Source of the DNA: Microbaculum sp051390635
GTDB lineage: Bacteria > Pseudomonadota > Alphaproteobacteria > Rhizobiales > Tepidamorphaceae
DNA length: 64,000 bases
Assembly: GCF_051390635.1 (NCBI RefSeq)
Contig: NZ_JBPODT010000004.1
Span: forward strand, 310,001-374,000
Direction of reading: 5' to 3'
Of the stretch, positions 40,666 to 48,217 are shown one piece after another; within the stretch, counting starts at the first letter, position 1, and the number at the start of each line of letters is the position of its first letter. Both the position numbers and the translations under genes were made by a program. The notes under the pieces are model-generated. The model saw only the letters and a list, made by a program, of their open reading frames with translations. It was not told where the DNA came from and did not search any database.

Positions 40666-42326
40666 GCGAGGTCCTGGCGGCCGACTACATCATCATCGGC
40701 GCGGGCTCGGCGGGCTGCGCGCTGGCCTATCGCCTGAGCGAGGACGGCCGCCACTCGGTGATCGTCCTGGAGAAGGGCGGCAGCGACATCGGCCCGCTGA
40801 TCCAGATGCCGCTCGCCTTCTCGATCCCGATGAACATGGCCCGCTACGACTGGGGCTACTACACGGAGCCGGAGCCGCATCTGGGCGGGCGCACGCTCGC
40901 GGTGCCGCGCGGCAAGGTGATCGGCGGGTCGTCGTCGATCAACGGCATGGTCTATGTGCGCGGCCACGCCCGAGACTACGACACCTGGGAAGAGACGGGC
41001 GCGGCCGGCTGGGGCTTCCGGCACGTGCTGCCCTATTTCAAGCGAATGGAGACGAGCCACGGCGGCGAGGCCGGCTGGCGCGGCACCGACGGGCCGCTGC
41101 ACGTCACCCGCGGCACCCTGAAGAACCCGCTCTACAAAGCCTTCATCGACGCCGGGCACGAGGCCGGATATCCGCTGACCGAAGACTACAACGGCTGCCG
41201 GCAGGAAGGCTTCGGCGCCATGGAGATGACGGTGTGGCAGGGGCGGCGCTGGTCCGCCGCCAACGCCTATCTCAGGCCGGCGCTGAAGCGCGGCAACGTC
41301 CGGCTGATGACCGGCGTCGACGCCGAGCGAATCGTCTTCGAGGGGAAGCGCGCCGGCGGCGTCGTCATCCGCCGGGGTGGCACGACGCGGACCGTGACGG
41401 CGCGGCGCGAGGTGATCGTCGCCGCCTCCTCGATCAACTCGCCGAAGCTCTTGATGCTGTCGGGCATCGGCAGGGCCGACGACCTGAAGGCGCATGGCAT
41501 CGACGTCGTCGCCGACCGGCCGGGCGTCGGCGCCAACCTGCAGGACCATCTGGAGGTCTACGTCCAGTACGGCTCGCGCCAGCCGATCACGCTCAACAGC
41601 CAGCTCAACTGGCTCTCGAAGGCGTGGATCGGGGCGAGCTGGCTATTGCTGCGCCGGGGCCTGGGCGTCTCGAACCAGTTCGAATCCTGCGCCTTCATCC
41701 GATCGGCGGCCGGCGTCGCGTATCCGGACATCCAGTACCATTTCCTGCCCGCCGCGGTGCGCTACGACGGCAAGGCGGCGGTCGATCGGCACGGCTTCCA
41801 GGTCCATGTCGGGCCGATGCGCTCGCGCTCGCGCGGCGCGGTCGCGTTGCGGTCCGGCGACCCCTCGCAGGCGCCGCGCGTGCGGTTCAACTACATGTCG
41901 GCGCCCGAGGACTGGGACGAGTTCCGCGCCTGCATCCGCCTGACCCGCGAAATCATGGAACAGCCGGCGATGGCGCCGTTCATCGACGGCGAGATCGCGC
42001 CGGGCAGCGACGTGCGCGACGACGCGGCCATCGACGACTTCATCCGCGCCCACGTGGAAAGCGCCTACCACCCCTGCGGCACCTGCCGGATGGGCGCGGC
42101 GGACGACGACCTGGCCGTGGTCGATCCACAATGCCGGGTGATCGGCGTCGAGGGCCTGCGCGTCGTCGACTCCTCGATCTTCCCGCAGATCACCAACGGC
42201 AATCTCAACGCGCCCTCGATCATGGTCGGCGAGAAGGCCGCCGACCTGATCCTCGGCCGCGACCCGCTGCCGGCGGCGAACCAGGAACCGTGGATCAATC
42301 CGGACTGGCGCGAGCGGCAGCGGTAG
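40662..42326 (+). CDS. betA: Choline dehydrogenase
   Basis: A 554-residue GMC oxidoreductase. The FAD-binding motif is YIIIGAGSAGCALAYRLSED at residues 8-27, the GMC signature region RGKVIGGSSSINGMVYVRGH at about 85-104, and the second signature AASSINSPKLLMLSGIG near 254. The active-site region appears as HPCGTCRMG and NPNI-like TNGNLNAPSIMV near the C-terminus. It oxidises choline to betaine aldehyde, and possibly on to betaine, at the membrane. The position after betI and beside choXWV supports choline as substrate. A betB gene is absent here, so the aldehyde step must be provided elsewhere or by BetA. Confidence 0.96.
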   Translation: MSEVLAADYIIIGAGSAGCALAYRLSEDGRHSVIVLEKGGSDIGPLIQMPLAFSIPMNMARYDWGYYTEPEPHLGGRTLAVPRGKVIGGSSSINGMVYVRGHARDYDTWEETGAAGWGFRHVLPYFKRMETSHGGEAGWRGTDGPLHVTRGTLKNPLYKAFIDAGHEAGYPLTEDYNGCRQEGFGAMEMTVWQGRRWSAANAYLRPALKRGNVRLMTGVDAERIVFEGKRAGGVVIRRGGTTRTVTARREVIVAASSINSPKLLMLSGIGRADDLKAHGIDVVADRPGVGANLQDHLEVYVQYGSRQPITLNSQLNWLSKAWIGASWLLLRRGLGVSNQFESCAFIRSAAGVAYPDIQYHFLPAAVRYDGKAAVDRHGFQVHVGPMRSRSRGAVALRSGDPSQAPRVRFNYMSAPEDWDEFRACIRLTREIMEQPAMAPFIDGEIAPGSDVRDDAAIDDFIRAHVESAYHPCGTCRMGAADDDLAVVDPQCRVIGVEGLRVVDSSIFPQITNGNLNAPSIMVGEKAADLILGRDPLPAANQEPWINPDWRERQR

Positions 42327-42353
42327 GCGGCTTTCACTCCAGCCACTCCGTTG

Positions 42354-42375
42354 TCATTCCCGCCTTCGCGGGACC
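42354..42375. repeat. Single palindromic repeat unit, copy D
   Basis: TCATTCCCGCCTTCGCGGGA with flanking bases matches one half of the inverted pairs at 6285, 25384 and 38820. It lies in the 85 bases between the convergent betA and PhnD-like genes and could act there as a bidirectional hairpin. Confidence 0.65.
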
Positions 42376-42411
42376 GACGCCGAATAGGTGCCTGGGTGGT
42401 CAGAAAAGTCG

Positions 42412-43212
42412 CTACGCCAGCGCCGGATATCCCGCCGCGATCGCCGCCCGTTCCATGTCGACGATCACGTCATAGGCGCTGTCGTCCAGCACCTCGACGC
42501 CGGCGACGAGCAGGGCGCGCCGCGTCGCCGCCGTCGCCGGATCGGCGAGGACGGCGCGCACGGCCGCGCGGATTGCCTCGACCTCGTCGTCCGTGCGCCC
42601 CGCCGCCGTGACGAACGGCAGAGCCGGCGCGGGCGGGCTCCAGGCGACCACCTTGAGCCGCGCGGCGATGTCGACGCGGTAGTGCTCGGCGAGCGACCAG
42701 CAGACGCAGTCGATCGCCGCGCAATCGGCATGGCCCTCGGCAACGGCGATCATGGAGGCGAGATGGGCGCCGGTCCGCACCGTGCCGGCGAAGAAACGGC
42801 CGTCCCGCGCCAGCGGCGCGACCGCCGCGCGGAAGGCGGAATAGCCGGACTGGGAGTCGGGCGCGTTGTAGGCGGCGACGCGGCCGCGCAGGTCGACCAG
42901 GCCGCGGGCGGGATCGTCTGTGCGGACGACGATGGCGCTGCGATACAGGGGGCCTTCGCAGCCGTCGGCGACATAGGCCGGCGTCGCGACGAGCCGCACC
43001 GTGCCGCGCAGGGCGGTGGCGTAGGGGTAGCCGCAGGTCTGGGAAAGCAGCAGATCGGGATCGCGCCACTGGTCCTCGCGCGGACGGGCGCGCTCGAGCC
43101 TGTCCGGCGCGGCGATGCCGCGGGCGCGCAAGGCGCGCGCCAGCGCCGCCCACAGGGCGTCGGTCGCCAGACGCAGGTCTGGCCAGTCATACATCGGCAG
43201 GGACGCGATCAC
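42412..43212 (-). CDS. PhnD/SsuA-like substrate-binding fold protein without signal peptide
   Basis: A 266-residue protein resembling the phosphate/phosphonate-type periplasmic binding fold (PhnD family). Recognisable parts are LLLSQTCGYPYATALRG near residue 54, SAIVVRTDD near 92, LRGRVAAYNAPDSQSGYSAFR near 109-129 and ASMIAVAEGHADCAAIDC near 152-169. It starts MIASLPMYDWPDLR with no signal peptide or anchor, and no ABC genes lie beside it, so it may work in the cytoplasm as a binding protein or enzyme, or be exported by another path. Ligand unknown. It converges on betA and follows the desaturase gene by ten bases on the same strand. Confidence 0.8.
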   Translation of the reverse strand: MIASLPMYDWPDLRLATDALWAALARALRARGIAAPDRLERARPREDQWRDPDLLLSQTCGYPYATALRGTVRLVATPAYVADGCEGPLYRSAIVVRTDDPARGLVDLRGRVAAYNAPDSQSGYSAFRAAVAPLARDGRFFAGTVRTGAHLASMIAVAEGHADCAAIDCVCWSLAEHYRVDIAARLKVVAWSPPAPALPFVTAAGRTDDEVEAIRAAVRAVLADPATAATRRALLVAGVEVLDDSAYDVIVDMERAAIAAGYPALA

Positions 43213-43222
43213 GCCCGTCAGG

Positions 43223-44176
43223 CTAACGCCGCATGAAGGGATGGGCCACCGGTTCCTTTCCCTTCAGCAGATGCCGGCGGGCGAGATCGAGATAGCCGTC
43301 GAAGCCGTAGCCGCCGTTCTCTGCGCGGTAGCGCGCGCGCTCGGCGCGATAGAGGCGCGGCAGCTCGTACCAGGGCACGCGCGGGCGCTGGTGGTGGACG
43401 TAGTGCAGGTTATTGTTGAGGAACAGGAATGCAAGAAGCGGATTGGCCTCGATGATCGCGGTGCGCTGCGGCACGTCCGGGTGGGCGCGGTGCTCGGCAT
43501 AGGTACGCAGCATCAGCAGCGACAGGCCCGGCCAGGAGGCGAGCAGCAGATAGGCCCACGGGCTCATGCCGCTGATCACGATCCAGGCCACCACCGGGAC
43601 GCAGCCGGCAATGTGCATCAGCCATGCCACGAGGACATCGCGGTCGCCGCGACGGATGGCGCGCAGGTCGTGGCGGATCAAGCCGACCACCGACAACGGC
43701 GGGCCGACGATGAGCCGACCCAGAAGCGACGAATTGAGGCGCAAAAGTCGTCTCGTCGCCGGCGACAGGGCGGCAAGGTCCCTCTCCGCCAGATACCAGG
43801 ATTCCGGATCGTCGTAGGGGTCGGTCAGCCGCGCGTCGTGATGGTGCTTCAGGTGGGTGTCGCGGAAGCGGCGATAGGGGATCAGCAGGCAAAGCGGCGG
43901 GAAAACCAGCGCCTCGTTGATCCAGAGCCGCCGGGTGGGATGGCCGTGCAGCGCCTCGTGCCGCAGCGAGGACTGCAGCGCCACGCAACAGGCGGCAAGC
44001 GGACCGAACAGCACAATCGGCAGAGAGTCATGGAACCAGACGACGGCCGCCCACACAGCGTAGCATCCGAACAACGCCAGGAAGGTGGGCCATTCGAGCG
44101 ATTTTCGCCGTCTGCGGCGCGCATCCGCGGCAATCGCGACGGAAACCGCCAGTTCTTCGCGTGAAATGTTCCCCAT
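43223..44176 (-). CDS. Membrane fatty acid desaturase family protein
   Basis: A 317-residue integral membrane di-iron desaturase or hydroxylase. The three His clusters are RHEALHGH near residue 71, HLKHHHD near 107, and HYVHHQRP near 258. Hydrophobic segments lie around 28-60, 85-100, 150-190 and 195-215. It would introduce a double bond or hydroxyl group into a lipid chain at the inner membrane, using oxygen. The frame continues upstream to 44302 through the regulatory gap; ATG 44176 (MGNISREEL) gives the family-like N-terminus but has no clear ribosome site. It is divergent from an XRE regulator and followed by the PhnD-like gene. Confidence 0.88.
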   Translation of the reverse strand: MGNISREELAVSVAIAADARRRRRKSLEWPTFLALFGCYAVWAAVVWFHDSLPIVLFGPLAACCVALQSSLRHEALHGHPTRRLWINEALVFPPLCLLIPYRRFRDTHLKHHHDARLTDPYDDPESWYLAERDLAALSPATRRLLRLNSSLLGRLIVGPPLSVVGLIRHDLRAIRRGDRDVLVAWLMHIAGCVPVVAWIVISGMSPWAYLLLASWPGLSLLMLRTYAEHRAHPDVPQRTAIIEANPLLAFLFLNNNLHYVHHQRPRVPWYELPRLYRAERARYRAENGGYGFDGYLDLARRHLLKGKEPVAHPFMRR

Positions 44177-44180
44177 TGTT

Positions 44181-44201
44181 GGCAAAATTGAATGATTTGC
44201 C
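44181..44201. promoter_or_regulatory. Inverted repeat between desaturase and XRE genes
   Basis: GGCAAA (44181-44186) and TTTGCC (44196-44201) form an inverted repeat with a nine-base spacer, starting four bases upstream of the desaturase ATG. The whole gap to the regulator is AT-rich compared with the surroundings. It is a candidate operator for the adjacent XRE protein, and its position would block desaturase expression. Confidence 0.45.
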
Positions 44202-44294
44202 GGGGTCGGGGCAACGCGAGAATAGTTACATTCCGTTGTATTTGATGCATGAATATTGAGATTGTTGTGCATTGTCAGCAATTCGGTGACCAAA

Positions 44295-45137
44295 ATGGAC
44301 AAACGTGACCTCGGCGAGGTGTTTCGCGAGCGATTGAGCGAAGTGATGCGCCGCTACGGCGGCGGGCAGTCGCGCTTCGCCCAGTCGATCGGTCTCGACC
44401 GCTCGGCGCTGTCGCAGCTCCTGTCGGGCAAGACCGTGCGGCTGCCGCGGGCGGAAACGCTGGTCGCCATCGCCGGGGCACACGGGGTCAGCCTCGACTG
44501 GCTGATGGGGGTGAGCCAGAACGAACGGCTCGCCGCCGAGATCGCGCCGACGCTCGCCATCGAGCTCGGGGCCTCGGGGCCGGACGATTCGCGCCTGCAG
44601 CAGTGGCGACGCGAGGCCTCGGGCTACAAGATCCGTTACGTGCCGGCGACCCTGCCCGACCTGCTGCGCACCGAAGCCGTGATCCGTTACGAGCTCGGGC
44701 GCGCGGCGGACGGGCGCGTTGAGGCGTCGATCGCCGATGCCGATCGCTATCTGGCCTATACGCGCCGCCCGGAGACCGACATGGAAGTGTGCATGCCGGT
44801 GCAGCGGCTGACGGGCTTCGCCCGCGGCGAGGGGATCTGGTCGGGACTGGACCGCGACACCCGCCGCGCGCAACTCGGCCACATGGCCCATCTTCTCGAG
44901 GAGCTCTACCCGACCTTCCGCCTGTTCCTGTACGACGGAAAACGGCTGTTCTCGGCGCCGTTGACGATCTTCGGGCCGCTGCGCGCGGCGATCTATGTCG
45001 GCGACATGTACCTGGTGCTCAACACCACCGAGCATATCCGCGTGCTGATCGACCGGTTCGACGGACTGATCCGCAACGCCGTCATAAACCCGCACGAGGC
45101 GGCGGCCCGTGTCCGGCTGATGCTGGACGAGGGGTGA
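44295..45137 (+). CDS. XRE family transcriptional regulator with C-terminal effector-like domain
   Basis: A 280-residue regulator. The N-terminal Cro/C1-type helix-turn-helix spans about residues 8-70 (SRFAQSIGLDRSALSQLLSG). The rest is a roughly 200-residue domain with no motif I can name; late stretches such as FGPLRAAIYVGDMYLVLNTTEHI look like a ligand-sensing alpha/beta domain. The ATG at 44295 excludes a TTG-initiated extension. It lies divergent from the desaturase gene, so control of membrane-lipid desaturation is the natural guess. The effector is unknown. Confidence 0.85.
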   Translation: MDKRDLGEVFRERLSEVMRRYGGGQSRFAQSIGLDRSALSQLLSGKTVRLPRAETLVAIAGAHGVSLDWLMGVSQNERLAAEIAPTLAIELGASGPDDSRLQQWRREASGYKIRYVPATLPDLLRTEAVIRYELGRAADGRVEASIADADRYLAYTRRPETDMEVCMPVQRLTGFARGEGIWSGLDRDTRRAQLGHMAHLLEELYPTFRLFLYDGKRLFSAPLTIFGPLRAAIYVGDMYLVLNTTEHIRVLIDRFDGLIRNAVINPHEAAARVRLMLDEG

Positions 45138-45217
45138 GCAGCGCCGGCCGCCAGCCGCCGAGCAGGATCGACGGATCGACCCCGACGTAAGTCAGACCGG
45201 GTTCGGCCGCCCGGACC

Positions 45218-46174
45218 TCACAGCCTGTGTCGCTGCAGCCAGGCGTGATGGATGGCGCCGGCGGTCATCAGGTCGAGATGGGCGCCGCCGCCGTTCTTGT
45301 AGACGGTGATCTCGTCGGCCGCGCCGCGGGCGCGAGAGCCGGCGTCAGCGGCGGGGACGAGATCGAACAGATCGCCCTGCACGTCGGATTCCCGAATGGC
45401 GCCGGCGGCCAGCGGTATCATCAGCTCGCCGATCTCGTGCAGCGTCGTTTCACGGGCGTCGACGAACAGGCGGCCACGGGCGAAGACGTCGTCGTCGGCC
45501 TCGCGCATGTCCGGCGTGTAGGCGCCGACGAGATCGACGTGAGCGCCGGGCCTCAACAGTGCCCCCCTGATGATCGGCTCACGCGCCATCGTCGCCACCG
45601 AGATCACGTCGCCCTCGGCAACGGCTGAATCGATGTCGTCGGCAAGCTCGATCCTGCGGCCGGTGTCGGCGAGGCGTCCGGCAAGGCCCTCGGCGCGGGC
45701 GCGGGTGCGGTTGCCGAGAACGATGCGCCCTATCGACGGACGCACCGAGAGATGGGCGCGCACCAGCGGCTCGGACATGGCACCGGCGCCGATCATGGCG
45801 AGACAATCGACATCCGGCCTGGCGAGCAGATCGGCGCCCAGCGCGGAGTCCCCCGCCGTCTTCCAGGCCGTGATCGCCGCTCCGTCGATCACGGCGGAGA
45901 CGGCACCGCTCTCGCCGTCGAACAGCAGGAACTGCCCCTGTACCGCCGGTAGCGGCGGCTGCCGGCCCGGGTTCTGCGGAAACACGGTGACGGCCTTGAG
46001 ACCGACCGCGCCACCCGGCACCCAGGAAGCCCGTATCAGGAATGCGCGATCGGTATTCTTCATCAGCAGATCGTCGATCGCCGGTCGCCCACCGCGATGA
46101 CCCGCGCGAAGCGCCTCGATCGCCAGCGTCCAGTCCATCAGTTCGTGCACGGTATCGGCGTCGATAACGATCAT
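45218..46174 (-). CDS. Ornithine cyclodeaminase/mu-crystallin family protein
   Basis: A 318-residue NAD(P)-binding protein of the ornithine cyclodeaminase/mu-crystallin family. The Rossmann part shows LAMIGAGAMSEPLVRAHL near residue 125 and IVLGNRTRARAEGLA near 150. The upstream half carries GLKAVTVFPQNPGRQPPLP near 58 and GAAITAWKTAGDSALGADLL near 100, where family members bind substrate. Members reduce imines or cyclise or dehydrogenate amino acids; this one could be an ornithine cyclodeaminase, a ketimine reductase or an alanine dehydrogenase-like enzyme. It stands alone, convergent with the XRE gene. Confidence 0.88.
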   Translation of the reverse strand: MIVIDADTVHELMDWTLAIEALRAGHRGGRPAIDDLLMKNTDRAFLIRASWVPGGAVGLKAVTVFPQNPGRQPPLPAVQGQFLLFDGESGAVSAVIDGAAITAWKTAGDSALGADLLARPDVDCLAMIGAGAMSEPLVRAHLSVRPSIGRIVLGNRTRARAEGLAGRLADTGRRIELADDIDSAVAEGDVISVATMAREPIIRGALLRPGAHVDLVGAYTPDMREADDDVFARGRLFVDARETTLHEIGELMIPLAAGAIRESDVQGDLFDLVPAADAGSRARGAADEITVYKNGGGAHLDLMTAGAIHHAWLQRHRL

Positions 46175-46357
46175 GCCGCTGCCACCTTCCTGTCATTCGA
46201 TGTCGTTTCAGGCGGCGGCAGGATAGGCGCGCGGATCGCGCCGGGACAAGTCAGACACCGGCCATGGCGGGGATCGACGGCGGTATTCGCTCGTCATACG
46301 AAATTGTTAAGGTCCGGTCGGGCATAGCGGGGCGACGACTATTCGGGGAGAATCGTA

Positions 46358-48073
46358 ATGACGACACGCCGCCGGCTTCTTTTCGGCATCCTTTACGCGA
46401 CCACTTTCGGCCTGTTTCCAGGTTCGCTCCTGGCCCAGGAAACCGCCGACAAGATTTTCCTCGGCGGCCCGATCCTGACGATGAACGACGCCCAGGCGCG
46501 CGCAGAGGCCGTCGCCGTGAAGGACGGCCGCATCCTCGCGGTCGGCGCGGAGGCCGACGTCCTGAGCCACAAGGGTGCGGACACCGAGACGGTCGATCTC
46601 GGCGGAAAGACGATGCTGCCCGGCTTCGTGGACGCCCATGGCCACGTCTTCGCCATCGGCATCCAGGCGCTGTCGGCGAACCTGCTGGCCCCGCCGGACG
46701 GCAAGGTGACGGATATCCCCAGCCTGCAAGCGACCTTGAATGACTGGGCCGAGGCCAATCCGGAGCGGGTGAAGGCGATCGGCGCGATCGTCGGTTTCGG
46801 CTACGATGACAGCCAGCTCGCCGAGCAACGCCATCCGACGCGCGAAGACCTCGACGCGGTGTCGACCGAGCTGCCGGTCTACGTCATCCATCAGTCGGGA
46901 CACATCGGCGTGGCCAACTCGAAAGCGCTCGAGGCCGTCGGCTTCAACGCGGACACCAAAGAGATGCCCGGCGGCGTCATCCGGCGCGAGGCCGACGGCG
47001 AGCCCGACGGCGTGCTCGAGGAAACGCCGCACTTCTTCGCCCTGACCAAGCTGCTCGGCAACGTCGACGCCAAGGGCTCCGCCCATATCTTCAAGGAAGG
47101 CACGAAGCTGATCACCAGCTACGGCTACACGACGGCGCAGGAAGGCCGGTCGATGCCCGGCCAGGTCAAGCTCATGGAGGCGGTCGCCGACCGCGGTGAG
47201 CTGGACATCGATGTCGTGTCCTATCCGGACGTTCTCGTCGCCAGGGACCTGATCGCGGAGAAAGCGAGCCGCGAGTACAAGAACAGGTTCCGCGTCGCCG
47301 GCGCGAAACTGACGATCGACGGGTCGCCGCAGGGCTTCACCGCCTGGCGCGACCGCCCGTATTACGACCCGCCCGCACACTACCGCGCCGACTATGCCGG
47401 GTATGCGGCGGTCAAGCCGGACGAGACCTTCGACGCCATCGACTGGGCCTTCAAGAACGACATCCAGATCATCACGCACTCCAACGGCGAAGCGGCGACC
47501 GATCAGCTGCTCGCGGCGATCAAGACCGCCGAAGAGAAGTACGGTCCGGCCGACCGGCGCCCGGTGCTGATCCACGGGCAGTTCCTGCGCGAGGACCAGA
47601 TCGATACCGTGAAGGATCTCGACATCTTCCCGTCGCTGTTCCCGATGCACACCTTCTACTGGGGCGACTGGCACCGTGACCGGACGGTCGGCCCGGAGCT
47701 GGCCGACAACATCTCGCCGACCGGCTCGGTCCGCAGACGCGGCATGATCTTCTCCAGCCATCACGACGCGCCCGTCGCCTTTCCGGATTCCATGCGCATC
47801 CTCGATGCGACGGTGACCCGGCGGTCCCGGTCCGGCGACATCATCGGCCCGGACCAGCGCGTCGACGTGGTCACGGCGTTGAAGGCGATGACGATCTGGC
47901 CGGCCTATCAGCACTTCGAGGAAGGCCGGAAGGGCTCCATCGAGGTGGGCAAGCTCGCCGACTTCGTCATCCTGTCGGACGATCCGACCGCCATCGATCC
48001 GGAAACCCTGGATACGCTGACCGTCCAGGAGACGATCAAGGAAGGCCGGACGGTGTACACCAGGCCGCAATAG
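46358..48073 (+). CDS. Exported amidohydrolase family protein (YtcJ-like)
   Basis: A 571-residue metal-dependent amidohydrolase of the YtcJ/AepA-like branch (amidohydrolase 3). The N-terminus MTTRRRLLFGILYATTFG resembles a Tat signal, with cleavage near SLLAQ. The metal HxH is in GFVDAHGHVFA near residue 94. Later sites are TIDGSPQGFTAWRD near 325, IITHSNGEAATDQLL near 369, LIHGQFLREDQID near 405 and SSHHDAPVAFPDSMR near 467. It probably hydrolyses an amide or related bond in the periplasm; substrate unknown. ATG 46358 follows GGGGAG. The downstream hairpin with a T-run likely ends its message. Confidence 0.88.
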   Translation: MTTRRRLLFGILYATTFGLFPGSLLAQETADKIFLGGPILTMNDAQARAEAVAVKDGRILAVGAEADVLSHKGADTETVDLGGKTMLPGFVDAHGHVFAIGIQALSANLLAPPDGKVTDIPSLQATLNDWAEANPERVKAIGAIVGFGYDDSQLAEQRHPTREDLDAVSTELPVYVIHQSGHIGVANSKALEAVGFNADTKEMPGGVIRREADGEPDGVLEETPHFFALTKLLGNVDAKGSAHIFKEGTKLITSYGYTTAQEGRSMPGQVKLMEAVADRGELDIDVVSYPDVLVARDLIAEKASREYKNRFRVAGAKLTIDGSPQGFTAWRDRPYYDPPAHYRADYAGYAAVKPDETFDAIDWAFKNDIQIITHSNGEAATDQLLAAIKTAEEKYGPADRRPVLIHGQFLREDQIDTVKDLDIFPSLFPMHTFYWGDWHRDRTVGPELADNISPTGSVRRRGMIFSSHHDAPVAFPDSMRILDATVTRRSRSGDIIGPDQRVDVVTALKAMTIWPAYQHFEEGRKGSIEVGKLADFVILSDDPTAIDPETLDTLTVQETIKEGRTVYTRPQ

Positions 48074-48181
48074 GTGCGGCCGCCACAACAACACCCGATC
48101 GGGGGCTGCGGCGCGGACGGCCGTTCGGGCCGGCAGCCCCTGCGGGCAATGGACGCATCGCCGTCACCGAGTCATAGTGCG

Positions 48182-48206
48182 CCGGCCGGGGGCGGCCGGT
48201 TTTTTT
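48182..48206 (+). terminator. Rho-independent terminator after the amidohydrolase gene
   Basis: CCGGCC (48182-48187) pairs with GGCCGG (48194-48199) over a six-base loop, with a further G-T pair, followed by seven T residues (48200-48206). The Shine-Dalgarno GGGAGG of the macroglobulin gene starts directly after the T-run. Confidence 0.8.
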
Positions 48207-48217
48207 GGGAGGCACGC

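Noticed and set aside
6285..42375. Palindromic repeats as a CRISPR array
   Set aside because: The copies are scattered, inverted in pairs and not regularly spaced, and no cas gene is present. Only copy A has a short tandem, without spacers.
46307..48094. Minus-strand frame opposite the amidohydrolase gene
   Set aside because: It is antisense to a protein with clear metal-site motifs, with no ribosome site and no recognisable domain.
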